A DNA stretch of 64,000 bases from Kordiimonas lipolytica (GTDB lineage Bacteria > Pseudomonadota > Alphaproteobacteria > Sphingomonadales > Kordiimonadaceae), in NCBI RefSeq assembly GCF_001550065.1, contig NZ_LRUB01000030.1, positions 1 through 64,000 of the forward strand, read 5' to 3'. Below are positions 16,450 through 25,626 of this stretch, piece after piece (position 1 is the first letter of the stretch; the number at the start of each line of letters is the position of its first letter). Under the pieces are notes generated by a model, which did not search any database, was not told the DNA's origin, and saw only the letters and a list, made by a program, of their open reading frames with translations. Position numbers and translations under genes: made by a program.

Positions 16450-16461
16450 GGGGGCAATCGT

Positions 16462-18075
16462 TTGATCCGGGAAGTTCGGCAATATTTAGATGGTCTTACA
16501 GGCGGTGAAGGCGCAGTGAACGTGCTTCATGCTGTGCACCGCGCCGAGCTCCTCTCAGACGCAGACTATGTCTGGCCATGGCTGCGCTGGCCGCAAGTGA
16601 TCGCGGACGGCGCGGGGACGGCGGGTGTGGTTGACGCGCTGTGCGAAGCGGCTGACACGACAGGCCTTTCCCCACTTGAAGCAGATATCGTCCGTCAGGG
16701 CCTCGCGCTCAGGCAGGCGTCCCCCGACCTAAAGGCGACCGAAGCGCTGTTCGCCACGCCGAAGGTGGTGCTGTCCCGGATTGATGGCATGAATCCGGTC
16801 GTGCTTCTGGAACTGGCCCTTCTGGCGTATCTGGAGAAGCGCTGGCGCATTCTTGAAGTCGCGGCTGTTAAACTGTTGACCGTGAAGCCGTGGCGCAAGG
16901 ACGCAGCCCTTTCAGAGCGTGTCGAAGACTTGCTGTTCGAGCTTCTGGTTTTTGCCATCTATCGGCCTGCGATGCCGTCCTTTGTGAAGGACCCAACTGC
17001 GCTGGTGACGCGGCTTGAGAACCTTGCATCAGCCAGCCATGTGGCGGATGTGCTGGCCCGCGACAGCATCGCTGCAACCACCTTCTGCGCCAACAGGCTG
17101 GCGCTTGAAGGCAAATTTGACGAGGCTCTCGTGCTCTATGCTAGGGCGAACGCGAGAGACGGATTCCGGACACCCGTGTTCCAGCAGGCACAGGTGCTGT
17201 TGCCTGTTGGTGAACTGGAGGCCAAGGCTGCCCTAGAAATTGATGGCTGGATCGATGACCATGTGACGTCTGATATTGTTTTTCGCCACGCGCCGGAAGG
17301 CGAGCATGCCGTGATGGTTGCCTGCGAACAGCGCTATTTTGACTGGTACGGTGAACTGTATGCTGCGGTGATGGCGGAAACCAACCCGGGCGCACTGATT
17401 CATTTCCATTTCATCAACGTGGCCGATACCAGGGCGCAAATGGAAGCGCGGCTTGCTGCTTGGGAATCAGCTTACAATATTCGCCTGAATTACACCCTTG
17501 AAACCAACCGCATCGCGCGCGAGCACCCGGCCCAAATTGAAGGCATCTGCGTATGTACGCGCTATCTGCATCTGCCCACCTATCTTGAGAGGTACGAAGG
17601 CGTGACCATAACCGATATTGACGGCTGGCTTGACGCGCCGGTCGCCCAAGTCGCCGATTTTGGCTACAAAGACCTTCTGATTAGCAGCTGGATATGGCGC
17701 AAGAACAGCGGCTATTGGCGGCTGCCATGGGGCAACCTGGCAGGCGGGTTTATTTCCTTCGCAGGCACGGAAAAAGGCCAGCGTTATGCGTGCCTTGTGT
17801 CACGCTATATTCAGGAAATCTATCACCGAAACGCCCTTGTTGGCAGGCCGCTCTTTTATGCGGACCAAGCAGGCTTGTTCCTATGCCTGCTTCATGCCAT
17901 CAAGGACTTCGAGCTTGATTTCGGTTTCCTTCTGGGCGGATTTGAGCAGAGCACTGAACAGCGTTACGGCTCCCGGCATGAAGGTAAACAACTGGCAATG
18001 AAAGCCAAGATAGAAGAATTGCGCCAGAATAAGGCGACCAGCGAAGGCCAGAATAAGGCGACCAGCGAAGGATAG
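16462..18075 (+). CDS. Glycosyltransferase-like protein of unknown specificity
   Basis: The 537-residue cytoplasmic protein starts at TTG 16462 (GGGGGC 5 bases upstream). Residues 1-270 are helical and repeat-like with no recognised domain. From about 275 the pattern resembles a GT-A glycosyltransferase: a strand-turn entry at HAVMVACEQRYFDWYGELY, a DxD-like VTITDIDGWLD, and a late YADQAGLFLCLLHA resembling the DQ motif of such enzymes. The C-terminus ends in two copies of QNKATSEG, created by a 24-bp tandem duplication. The MFS gene begins 3 bases after the stop, so the two are probably cotranscribed. The sugar and acceptor are unknown. Confidence 0.62.
   Translation: MIREVRQYLDGLTGGEGAVNVLHAVHRAELLSDADYVWPWLRWPQVIADGAGTAGVVDALCEAADTTGLSPLEADIVRQGLALRQASPDLKATEALFATPKVVLSRIDGMNPVVLLELALLAYLEKRWRILEVAAVKLLTVKPWRKDAALSERVEDLLFELLVFAIYRPAMPSFVKDPTALVTRLENLASASHVADVLARDSIAATTFCANRLALEGKFDEALVLYARANARDGFRTPVFQQAQVLLPVGELEAKAALEIDGWIDDHVTSDIVFRHAPEGEHAVMVACEQRYFDWYGELYAAVMAETNPGALIHFHFINVADTRAQMEARLAAWESAYNIRLNYTLETNRIAREHPAQIEGICVCTRYLHLPTYLERYEGVTITDIDGWLDAPVAQVADFGYKDLLISSWIWRKNSGYWRLPWGNLAGGFISFAGTEKGQRYACLVSRYIQEIYHRNALVGRPLFYADQAGLFLCLLHAIKDFELDFGFLLGGFEQSTEQRYGSRHEGKQLAMKAKIEELRQNKATSEGQNKATSEG
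18024..18071 (+). repeat. Perfect 24-bp tandem duplication at the 3' end of a gene
   Basis: Two identical 24-bp units (18024-18047 and 18048-18071) encode QNKATSEG twice in frame immediately before the stop codon. The perfect match points to a recent duplication. Confidence 0.92.
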
Positions 18076-18078
18076 AGT

Positions 18079-19278
18079 GTGACACAGTACCGAAACGTAA
18101 TTTTGCTGGCGCTCGCGCAGGCCTGTTTCCTTGCCACCAGCATGACAATGGTAACCTTTGCGGGGCTTGCGGGCATTGCCGCCGCGCCTGACCCGAAGTA
18201 TGCGACACTTCCCGTCACGCTCTCAATCGTATCAACCGCGCTTACAACAGCGCCCATGTCCATCATCATGCAGCGCACCTCGCGCCGGTTCGGCTTCCGC
18301 CTGGGCGCGGCCATCGGCGTTCTGTCCGCGCTGATGATGACCTATGCGGTCTATAGTGGCAGCTTTATTCTTCTGTGTGTGGGCGCGCTGATGGTTGGGC
18401 CGTTTCAGTCCAGCGCGCAATATTACCGCTTCGCGGCGGCTGAAAGCGTGCCGGCAGACAAATCCTCGAGGGCAATTTCCTTCGTGCTGATCGGCGGGCT
18501 TGTGGCGTCCTTCTTTGTGCCGACGCTGTGGCGCTTCTTCGGCGACCTGTTTGAGGGCGTAGACTATATGGGCGCGTTCGTTTTTGCGGCTGTTGTGGTG
18601 GCTTGCGTGTTCATCCCTGTGGCCTTCCTGCGGCCGCTTGAGGAAGCTTTTGATGTCGGGAGTGACAATGCCAAAGAGGAAGACGCACGTCCGATGGGGG
18701 CGATCGTGCGCCAGCCCGGCTTTATTGTGGCTGTGGTCAACGCCGCCCTTGGCTATGCCATGATGAGCTTTGTCATGACCGCTACGCCGCTGGCGATGGA
18801 GATCTGCCGGATCGGTGAGGCAAGCCCTGAGGTAATCCAGCAGCACGTGATCGCCATGTTCCTGCCCAGCCTGTTCACAGGCTTCCTGATCCAGCGCTTC
18901 GGGCTGTTTTCCATCCTGCTGGTGGGGCATATGGCCTTTGCCGTGGCCTTCATGACGGCGCTTTCGGGCATTGAAGTGATGCATTTCTCTGTCGCGCTTA
19001 TTGCGCTTGGGCTTGGCTGGAACTTCTGTTTTGTGGGCGGCACCACGCTTCTGACCCGTGTGCACACACAGGCAGAGAAGGGCAGGGTGCAGGGCCTGAA
19101 TGAATTTCTGGTTTTCTCCACCACCGGGGTTGCGTCCTTCGCCGCGGGCCTTATCTTGAACCTCTACGGCTGGCAGACCGTGAACCAGGCCGCCTTTGTC
19201 ATGCTTGTGATCGCCTCCGCCATTACGCTCGTATGGGGAATGGCGGGACAGTTGCGGGCAAGGCGAGGCAGGCTATGA
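18079..19278 (+). CDS. Major facilitator superfamily transporter
   Basis: The 399-residue protein from GTG 18079 has about 12 membrane helices and an MFS-like split into two halves with a hydrophilic loop near residues 195-215 (DVGSDNAKEEDARP). The segment MQRTSRRFGFRLGAAIGVLS resembles the loop 2-3 region of MFS carriers. The substrate cannot be told. The gene follows the glycosyltransferase-like gene by 3 bases and overlaps the next start (ATGA), so it is in a tight operon. Confidence 0.86.
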   Translation: MTQYRNVILLALAQACFLATSMTMVTFAGLAGIAAAPDPKYATLPVTLSIVSTALTTAPMSIIMQRTSRRFGFRLGAAIGVLSALMMTYAVYSGSFILLCVGALMVGPFQSSAQYYRFAAAESVPADKSSRAISFVLIGGLVASFFVPTLWRFFGDLFEGVDYMGAFVFAAVVVACVFIPVAFLRPLEEAFDVGSDNAKEEDARPMGAIVRQPGFIVAVVNAALGYAMMSFVMTATPLAMEICRIGEASPEVIQQHVIAMFLPSLFTGFLIQRFGLFSILLVGHMAFAVAFMTALSGIEVMHFSVALIALGLGWNFCFVGGTTLLTRVHTQAEKGRVQGLNEFLVFSTTGVASFAAGLILNLYGWQTVNQAAFVMLVIASAITLVWGMAGQLRARRGRL

Positions 19279-19820
19279 ACCTAGACTTGGATGCGCAGGA
19301 GTTGGAGCTTCTCCGTAGGTTAAAAACGGATGTGTCGCAAATATCGGTATATAAAACCGAACCCTATCCGTCGGCAGTCTCATTTGAACTTTCAAATGGC
19401 GGCGTTGTCACCTTGACGGCAAGGAGCGAAGATGTTGCGCCACGATTTGAGGTTTTCCCTCTTCAGGTGACGGACCGCCGAATAGCAGGGGATGCTGACC
19501 TCGTAATTCCCTGTGGGAAAGTTGCTAGGGTAGAAGTCCTGAAGAAGGCGGAGTGGGACGAGCCCGCATCGTCGGCAGTGATAGAAGATCTGCTGGGGCA
19601 AGCAGATGGGGCCACACTTCAATGTGAAGGAGGGGCTTCCGACACGCCTGAAAATGCGATTAATAGAGTCAGGCTGGATGCAGGAATAAGGTGCCGCCTT
19701 GCTGATGGAAAGGAATTTGCGGTCGCAACTTCCATGTTCCCATTTTCGCTGTATGTAGCTGACTGTGGATTTTCGGAGCCGTTAGATTTAGGCATATATG
19801 ACTTTGTCAAATTGGACTGA
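19275..19820 (+). CDS. Protein of unknown function in the MFS operon
   Basis: ATG 19275 overlaps the MFS stop codon by 4 bases, giving 181 residues. An in-frame opening from 19233 is ignored because it lies inside the MFS gene. There is no signal peptide or membrane segment. The chain is beta-rich (AVSFELSNGGVVTLTAR, LVIPCGKVARVEVL) and I recognise no family. Base composition is visibly less GC-rich than that of the neighbours, with codons such as ata, tta and aga, which suggests later acquisition. Confidence 0.7.
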   Translation: MNLDLDAQELELLRRLKTDVSQISVYKTEPYPSAVSFELSNGGVVTLTARSEDVAPRFEVFPLQVTDRRIAGDADLVIPCGKVARVEVLKKAEWDEPASSAVIEDLLGQADGATLQCEGGASDTPENAINRVRLDAGIRCRLADGKEFAVATSMFPFSLYVADCGFSEPLDLGIYDFVKLD

Positions 19821-19833
19821 TAGGGAGCATTAA

Positions 19834-20601
19834 ATGATCATCGTTCTTTCACCGGCCAAGAAGCTTGATTTCGAAAGCGAAAACTTTGCGAGCGACGCCG
19901 GTCAGCCAAAACTGATGACCGAGGCGGAGGAGCTGGCAGGCTACGCCAAGAAACTGAAGGCGCATGACCTTAAGGCGATGATGGGCATTTCCGACAATCT
20001 GGCAGAGCTCAATGTGGCGCGCTTCAAGGCTTTTGAGGCGCCCTTTACAACAGCCAACGCCCGCCCAGCACTCGATGCCTTCCAGGGCGACGTTTATGTG
20101 GGGCTGGACGCCGCGAGCCTGTCTGATCAGGACCGCGCGTTCGCCAATGACCATGTGCGCATCCTCTCTGGCCTCTATGGCGTGCTGAAGCCCCTGGACC
20201 TGATGCAGGCCTACAGGCTTGAAATGGGCACCAAATTCAAGACCGAGAGAGGCCCGAACCTATATAGCTTCTGGGACACCAAGATCGCGGAAGCCCTGAA
20301 CGAGGACCTTGAAGGCGATGGTGTGCTGATCAATCTGGCATCAAACGAATATTTCAAGGCGGTCAAGCCGAAGGCGCTGAAGGCGCGGGTGATTACGCCG
20401 GTGTTCAAGGAAATCAAGGATGGCCGCGCGCGTGTCGTTTCCTTCATGGCCAAGAAGGCGCGGGGCCTGATGACCCGCTATGTGATCGACAACCGCCTGA
20501 CGGATCCTGAAGCCCTGAAGAAGTTCGACGTGGGCGGGTACAAGTTCGATGCGGCGGCATCAAGTGATGATCAGTGGGTCTTCTCCCGCCCTCAACCGTG
20601 A
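19834..20601 (+). CDS. yaaA: Peroxide stress protein YaaA
   Basis: The 255-residue protein matches the YaaA/DUF328 family from its opening MIIVLSPAKKLDFES, through LSGLYGVLKPLDLMQAYRLE and FYSFWDTKIA-like NLYSFWDTKI, to the end GYKFDAAASSDDQWVFSR. E. coli YaaA lowers free intracellular iron during peroxide stress and binds DNA. Length is typical. The start codon is 13 bases after the preceding stop, with GGGAG in front. Confidence 0.94.
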   Translation: MIIVLSPAKKLDFESENFASDAGQPKLMTEAEELAGYAKKLKAHDLKAMMGISDNLAELNVARFKAFEAPFTTANARPALDAFQGDVYVGLDAASLSDQDRAFANDHVRILSGLYGVLKPLDLMQAYRLEMGTKFKTERGPNLYSFWDTKIAEALNEDLEGDGVLINLASNEYFKAVKPKALKARVITPVFKEIKDGRARVVSFMAKKARGLMTRYVIDNRLTDPEALKKFDVGGYKFDAAASSDDQWVFSRPQP

Positions 20602-20684
20602 CGAAAGCGGCCCTCAAAACAACATTTGATGTATCTTGTCATCCCCTGTTATAACGTCTCCTGAGACTTGGTGATGGGGGTAGC

Positions 20685-21146
20685 ATGAACAGGGTTGTTT
20701 ATCTCAGCTTGACGCTTTTTTTGGTCGCTGTGCCGTTAGGTTTGGCCTGGTCCAGCATGCTGAAGCCTGCGCCTGCGCCTTTGGAGACGCGCGAAAGTTA
20801 CCGCGACAAGATCGCCATTGAGGGGCTTTTCGCTGTTCGCGGGACAGAAGGCAAGCAATCAGGCATTCCTGTCGTTTGGTTCCGCCTCAGGAACAATGGG
20901 CAGCGAACCGTTGATGAGGTGCGCGTGCATGTGAACTTCCTCAATAAGTATGGCGATATCGTCCATGAGGTGGACTTTCATCCGGTGCACACAGGCGCTT
21001 ATGGTTTCGAGAAAGTCGAGCCGCTTGGCCCCGGCGATGTCTGGCAAATGTCGAATATTCGCTATTATATGCCCCAGGGTGTGCCGCACACCTGGAAGCC
21101 TGGTGCCGTGACAGCCCACGTGGAAAGCGTGCGTTTCAAAGAATAG
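20685..21146 (+). CDS. Exported or membrane-anchored beta-sandwich protein
   Basis: The 153-residue protein has an N-terminal hydrophobic signal or anchor (residues 4-24) and then a compact beta domain. VVWFRLRNNGQRTVDEVRVHVNFLNKYGDIV-like patterns resemble FxLYD-type extracellular domains, in which a strand describing relations between chains precedes a turn; the match is by eye. No catalytic motif is visible. It is flanked by yaaA and the oxidoreductase operon with separate spacing, so its context gives no clue. Confidence 0.7.
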   Translation: MNRVVYLSLTLFLVAVPLGLAWSSMLKPAPAPLETRESYRDKIAIEGLFAVRGTEGKQSGIPVVWFRLRNNGQRTVDEVRVHVNFLNKYGDIVHEVDFHPVHTGAYGFEKVEPLGPGDVWQMSNIRYYMPQGVPHTWKPGAVTAHVESVRFKE

Positions 21147-21251
21147 CTCAGTTCGTCGCGCCAGACAGGCAGATAAACAATAGTTGTTTAGACAGCGCGG
21201 GCAGGAGCGTTATACTCCGCCACGATAAAAGATTCTGTGAGGGGATTTCCG

Positions 21252-21722
21252 ATGGACTTCAAATTGAATGGCCAGACCGTTTCCTATGACGGCGACGGCG
21301 AGATGCCGCTTCTGTGGTATCTGCGTGACCTGGCAGGCATGACCGGCACAAAATTTGGCTGTGGGGCTGGGCTTTGCGGCTCCTGCACTGTGCATGTGGA
21401 CGGCATGGCAACCCGCTCCTGCCAGACCTGGATGGCTGACGTGGAAGGCACAGAGGTGACAACCATTGAAGGCCTTGGGGACGGTGACACATTGCACGCC
21501 CTCCAGATCGCTTGGGCGGAAAATGACGTGCCTCAGTGCGGCTATTGCCAGTCTGGCCAGATCATGCAGGCGGCATCCCTTTTGAAGGACAACCCGAACC
21601 CCTCTGACGCGGATATCGATGAAGCCATGTATGGCAATATCTGTCGCTGCGGCACGTACCAGCGGATCAAGAAAGCGATCCGCGATGTGGCCTCGGGCAA
21701 AGTGAAGGGAGGCAAGCTATGA
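21252..21722 (+). CDS. iorA: Molybdenum hydroxylase small subunit with two [2Fe-2S] clusters (IorA-like)
   Basis: The 156-residue protein is the two-cluster electron-transfer subunit of a xanthine oxidase-family hydroxylase. Cysteines for the plant-type cluster are in CGAGLCGSCTVHVDG, and those of the second cluster are in CGYCQSGQIM and ICRCGTYQRI. ATG 21252 is chosen over GTG 21237 because GAGGGG lies 7 bases upstream. The large subunit gene overlaps its stop codon by 4 bases (ATGA). The length and two-subunit layout match isoquinoline 1-oxidoreductase and related periplasmic aldehyde oxidases; the substrate is not shown. Confidence 0.9.
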   Translation: MDFKLNGQTVSYDGDGEMPLLWYLRDLAGMTGTKFGCGAGLCGSCTVHVDGMATRSCQTWMADVEGTEVTTIEGLGDGDTLHALQIAWAENDVPQCGYCQSGQIMQAASLLKDNPNPSDADIDEAMYGNICRCGTYQRIKKAIRDVASGKVKGGKL

Positions 21723-23992
21723 ATTTCATGGTTGAAAATATCTCCCGTCGTGGCGCGCTGAAGACCCTTGGTGTGGCGACCGGCCTTGTGGTTGCGGCGC
21801 CGATTATTGCCAAAGGCGTTCGCGCCGAAGCCATGGGCACGGCCGGACAGCTTGAAAATTCCGCCTATCTGACGATTGCCCTGGACGGCACGGTTCACAT
21901 CTTCATCCACCGGGTGGAAATGGGACAGGGCAGCCGCACCGGCCTGCCGCAGATCATCGCCGATGAGCTGGAGGCAGATTGGTCGCGCATTGTGTTTGAA
22001 CCCGCCTATGGCGACAAGAAGTTTGGCGACCAGAACACGGATGGGTCTACCTCCATCCGGAAATTCTATGAGGCCTTCCGCGCCGCAGGCGCCGGCGCGC
22101 GCCAGATGCTGGAACAGGCGGCAGCCGCCCATTGGGGCGTTTCGCCTGCTGATGTGGAGGCAAAGAACCACCGTATCCACAATAAGGTGACGGGCGCGTC
22201 TGAAGACTTCAGCGCATTTGTTGATGCAGCATCCAAGCTTGAGGCACCGTCCGCTGACGCGCTCAAGCTCAAGTCCAACCCGGACTGGAACCTGATCGGC
22301 AAGCCCGTGCGCAACATCTATATGAAAGATTTTGTCACGGGCAGCAGCGTGTTTGGCCAGGACGTGCGGCGCGAGGGCATGCTCTATGCCGTGGCAGCCC
22401 GCCCACCTGTGGTTGGCGGCAAAGTTACAGCCTACAACAAAGAGGCCGCCATGGCGGTCAGCGGTGTTGTGGACGTTGTGGAACTGCCAGCGCTCACGCT
22501 GCCAGCGTCTTTCAAACCGCTTGGTGGGGTGGCGGTTCTCGCAACCAACACCTGGGCTGCAATGAAAGGCCGTGAGGCGCTTGAAGCCCAGTTTGAAGGC
22601 GGTGAGAATGCGTCCTATGACACCACCGAATATGAAAAAACGCTGTGGGAATCGATTGACGGTGACGGCATCACGCACGTGGACCGGGGCAATGCGCCAG
22701 CCGCGATTGAGGCGGCAGACAAGGTCTTATCCGCAGACTATTTCGTCGCGCACCAGCACCATATGACCATGGAGCCACCGGCGGCGACCGCCGAATGGCA
22801 GGGCGACGACCTGAAGATGTGGGTGTGCTGTCAGGACCCGCAGTCTGTTCAGCAAACTGTGGCCGCGTTTGTCGGTAAAAAGCCCGAGGAAATCTATGTC
22901 GAGGCAACACTGCTGGGCGGTGCGTTCGGGCGCAAGTCAAAACCGGACTTCGCAGCCGAAGCAGCCATCCTGGCCAAGCATGCCATGAAGCCTGTGAAGA
23001 TGGTGTGGACCCGTGAAGACGACGTGCATCACGGTTACTATCACACTATTTCTGCCCAGCGCGTGACCGCAGGCATGGACGGTTCGGGCACTGTAACCGC
23101 CTGGAACCACAAAGCGGCCTATCCATCCATTGGCGGGACTTTCAACCCGGCGGCGGACGGTCCGGGCAGCTTTGAACTGGGCCTTGGCCTTCTGGATCTG
23201 CCGTTCGACGTTGAAAACCTGCGCGTGGATGCCGGTAGCGCGAAAGCCCATGCCCGTATCGGTTGGCTCAGGTCTGTGACCAACATCCAGCAGGCATTTG
23301 CCATTGGCTCTTTCGTGGACGAACTGGCCAATGAGGCAGGCAAGAACACGGTTGATATGTGGATGGAAATGATCGGCAGTGACCGCAAGCTGAACCCGAC
23401 CCAGGACATGCCGAACCTTCTGAAGGGCGAACAGCGCTCCAGCTACTCAAACTATGGTGAATCGCTTGAACGCCATCCTGTTGATACGGCGCGCCTCAAG
23501 GCAGTGCTCAAGAAAGCTGCTGATATGTCCGGCTATGGCAAGAAAATGCCAAAAGGCCGCGGCATGGGCATCAGCGTGCATCGCAGCTTTGTCTCCTATG
23601 TCGCCTGCGCGCTGGAGGTGGAAGTTTCTGACGCGGGCGAGCTGAAGGTGCATAACGCCTGGATGGCAATCGATTGCGGCGTTGCCGTGAACCCGGACCG
23701 GGTGAAAGCCCAGATGGAAGGGGCTGTTGTGTTTGCGCTTTCCCATGCGCTGCACGGTGAAATCACGTTCGAGAATGGCGCGGTGGTGCAATCGAACTTT
23801 GATGGCTATCCGGTCTGCCGGATCGACGAAGCGCCACACGTGGAAACCGCCATCATCCAGTCTCATGCCGCACCGGGCGGTGTGGGCGAACCCGGTGTGC
23901 CGCCGGTGGCTGCAGCCCTTGCAAACGCCATTTTCCAGGCAAGCGGCAAGCGCATCCGCCGCCTGCCGATCAAGTATCAGCTGATGGATTGA
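21719..23992 (+). CDS. iorB: Molybdenum hydroxylase large subunit, Tat-exported (IorB-like)
   Basis: The 757-residue protein binds molybdopterin cytosine dinucleotide and would hydroxylate N-heterocycles or aldehydes. It begins with a Tat signal (ISRRGALKTLGVATG, then a hydrophobic stretch to about residue 35), placing the enzyme in the periplasm. The cofactor motif LLGGAFGRKSKPDF and the catalytic Glu in GGVGEPGVPP are present. No FAD subunit is adjacent, as in the isoquinoline oxidoreductase type, so electrons probably pass to a cytochrome encoded elsewhere. A strong terminator follows. Confidence 0.9.
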   Translation: MNFMVENISRRGALKTLGVATGLVVAAPIIAKGVRAEAMGTAGQLENSAYLTIALDGTVHIFIHRVEMGQGSRTGLPQIIADELEADWSRIVFEPAYGDKKFGDQNTDGSTSIRKFYEAFRAAGAGARQMLEQAAAAHWGVSPADVEAKNHRIHNKVTGASEDFSAFVDAASKLEAPSADALKLKSNPDWNLIGKPVRNIYMKDFVTGSSVFGQDVRREGMLYAVAARPPVVGGKVTAYNKEAAMAVSGVVDVVELPALTLPASFKPLGGVAVLATNTWAAMKGREALEAQFEGGENASYDTTEYEKTLWESIDGDGITHVDRGNAPAAIEAADKVLSADYFVAHQHHMTMEPPAATAEWQGDDLKMWVCCQDPQSVQQTVAAFVGKKPEEIYVEATLLGGAFGRKSKPDFAAEAAILAKHAMKPVKMVWTREDDVHHGYYHTISAQRVTAGMDGSGTVTAWNHKAAYPSIGGTFNPAADGPGSFELGLGLLDLPFDVENLRVDAGSAKAHARIGWLRSVTNIQQAFAIGSFVDELANEAGKNTVDMWMEMIGSDRKLNPTQDMPNLLKGEQRSSYSNYGESLERHPVDTARLKAVLKKAADMSGYGKKMPKGRGMGISVHRSFVSYVACALEVEVSDAGELKVHNAWMAIDCGVAVNPDRVKAQMEGAVVFALSHALHGEITFENGAVVQSNFDGYPVCRIDEAPHVETAIIQSHAAPGGVGEPGVPPVAAALANAIFQASGKRIRRLPIKYQLMD

Positions 23993-24024
23993 GCCACAGT
24001 GAACAGAACAGTGAACAGATAAGG

Positions 24025-24051
24025 AAAAAGGCGCCGTTCGGCGCCTTTTTT
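24025..24051. terminator. Bidirectional rho-independent terminator
   Basis: AAAAAGGCGCC, a GTTC loop and GGCGCCTTTTTT form a stem with T-runs in both directions, between the convergent iorB-like gene and the PH-domain gene. Confidence 0.93.
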
Positions 24052-24060
24052 GATGGTGAC

Positions 24061-25626
24061 CTACATCCAGGCTTTTCTGGATGCTTCCACTTCATACAGG
24101 ATACAGTCGCGCCAGGCGTCCGCATCCGAAAGCGACATGAAGGGCACATAAAGCATTTGTCCGGCCAATTTGATTTTCAGCGTTGCAAGCTTTCTGCGTC
24201 GTTGGCTGGGGCTTTGGGTCAGTGTGACGGTCTGTACCTTGTGGAATGGGAAAACAGTGGTGCGCGTTCCAACGATACCATAGCGGACGATCCCAATTTC
24301 GCCGTTGGTCCAATAGCCATACCGTTGGTAGCGCAGCATCACCACAGGTGTCATCACAAGCGGAAGCGCAAGGACCAGAAGCCCTGCAGCCCCATTATAG
24401 GCAACTAGCGGCGCAGCTGCGATGAGGGCAGGTAGGAGGAACCAATAGGACATGACTTTCCAGATGAAAAATCTGTCAACAGGGTTGAGCTTCAGGTTTC
24501 GCCAGTCGATATCGCCAAATAGGCGGTCGGACAATGGCTGGTAAAAGGATGGCAGGACACTGGGGATGATGAAACTGGATTTCTTGTTTTGGGGGGCGTT
24601 GCCACCTATGCCGAAACCCACCTGTTTCAAAACCAGATGCCATCGCCCCAGCAACAGCGCGGGCCACGGTTGGTTGATCTGCAGGCTTTGCGCCTTGGTT
24701 TCCGGCACGCTGGTCTCAAGCCGTTCAAACAGGCCGGTCGTGCGGTGATAGCGTCCGTCTGCATACGCCAGCCGGAACTTGTAAAAGACGACAATCGCGC
24801 CCAGCACGGAAAAAAGGGTCAACAGCGCCACAATGGCCAGCAGCCCGGCTGCGAACAGGAGGCCTAGCACAGCCTTGTCATCACCCGTTATGGGAATGAC
24901 CGAATTTTCGATAAAGGCCTCGGCATCCTTTTCCCAGGCGTCGAACTGCTGGAAAATGGCACCAATGGCCACACCGGCCACCACCCAGATATTGTTGTTG
25001 GACAGGCCGTACCGCGCCAGCTCGGACATCGGCTGCTCCAGGAGAAGCTCCTCTTCGGCGGCGGGTGCGACCGAGTCTCCGTCTGTTGCTGTATCCTGTT
25101 CTGGCGTCGCGTGTGCCTGGGTGTTGTCCCGCCGCTCCAGAACCGCTCGGCGGATGTCCTGTGCGAGTGGGGTGGGAATGCCCGCCAAGCTGACTTCCTC
25201 GTCACGTGACCCAGCGCTTTCAAGCGCGAGCGCCACAAGGCCGAACGGGCGGAAATAGAAAGGTTCCTTGACCACCACATTCTGGATTCGGTCGAACGAC
25301 AGGGTCAGCCGCTTTTTGTTGAACACACCGCGGTTGATCAGGAAGGTCTGGCCGTCGAGCCGGAACTGGAAATTGAGGTAACTCAGGATGCCGCTGAGGA
25401 GCAGGATCACAGATGCCCCTGCCGCGATGGCGCCCAGGATCAACCACCTGTTGTCGCCGGTGAAGATGGCAACACCACCCAGGTAGGCCACATTCTGGAT
25501 GCCGTTTTTGGCAAAGCCGACAACAAATTTGACGATGAAATGGATGATGGCTGCGGGTGCAAGCCTGTTCCAGGCCTGGCTTTTCAGGCTTTCAAGTGTG
25601 GCGGCAGACGGATCAGGCGCGGTCAT
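24061..25626 (-). CDS. PH-domain membrane protein (YdbT-like, bPH_2)
   Basis: The 521-residue protein (ATG 25626) has several membrane helices and three segments that look like bacterial PH domains, each with a strand pattern such as FDRIQNVVVKEPFYFRPFG, KAQSLQINQPWPALLLGR and VFPFHKVQTVTLTQSPSQ. This is the arrangement of Bacillus YdbT. An acidic low-complexity loop lies at about residues 150-185. It overlaps the end of the preceding YdbS-like gene by 14 bases, and the two form an operon. In Bacillus the pair confers resistance to some bacteriocins, but the role here is not known. Confidence 0.85.
   Translation of the reverse strand: MTAPDPSAATLESLKSQAWNRLAPAAIIHFIVKFVVGFAKNGIQNVAYLGGVAIFTGDNRWLILGAIAAGASVILLLSGILSYLNFQFRLDGQTFLINRGVFNKKRLTLSFDRIQNVVVKEPFYFRPFGLVALALESAGSRDEEVSLAGIPTPLAQDIRRAVLERRDNTQAHATPEQDTATDGDSVAPAAEEELLLEQPMSELARYGLSNNNIWVVAGVAIGAIFQQFDAWEKDAEAFIENSVIPITGDDKAVLGLLFAAGLLAIVALLTLFSVLGAIVVFYKFRLAYADGRYHRTTGLFERLETSVPETKAQSLQINQPWPALLLGRWHLVLKQVGFGIGGNAPQNKKSSFIIPSVLPSFYQPLSDRLFGDIDWRNLKLNPVDRFFIWKVMSYWFLLPALIAAAPLVAYNGAAGLLVLALPLVMTPVVMLRYQRYGYWTNGEIGIVRYGIVGTRTTVFPFHKVQTVTLTQSPSQRRRKLATLKIKLAGQMLYVPFMSLSDADAWRDCILYEVEASRKAWM

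Noticed and set aside
18232..19065. Minus-strand frame of 277 residues opposite the MFS gene
   Set aside because: It is very rich in His, Lys and Arg, typical of antisense frames to membrane proteins.
21542..22678. Minus-strand frame of 378 residues opposite iorA/iorB
   Set aside because: The plus strand carries clear iron-sulfur and molybdenum cofactor motifs; this frame has none.
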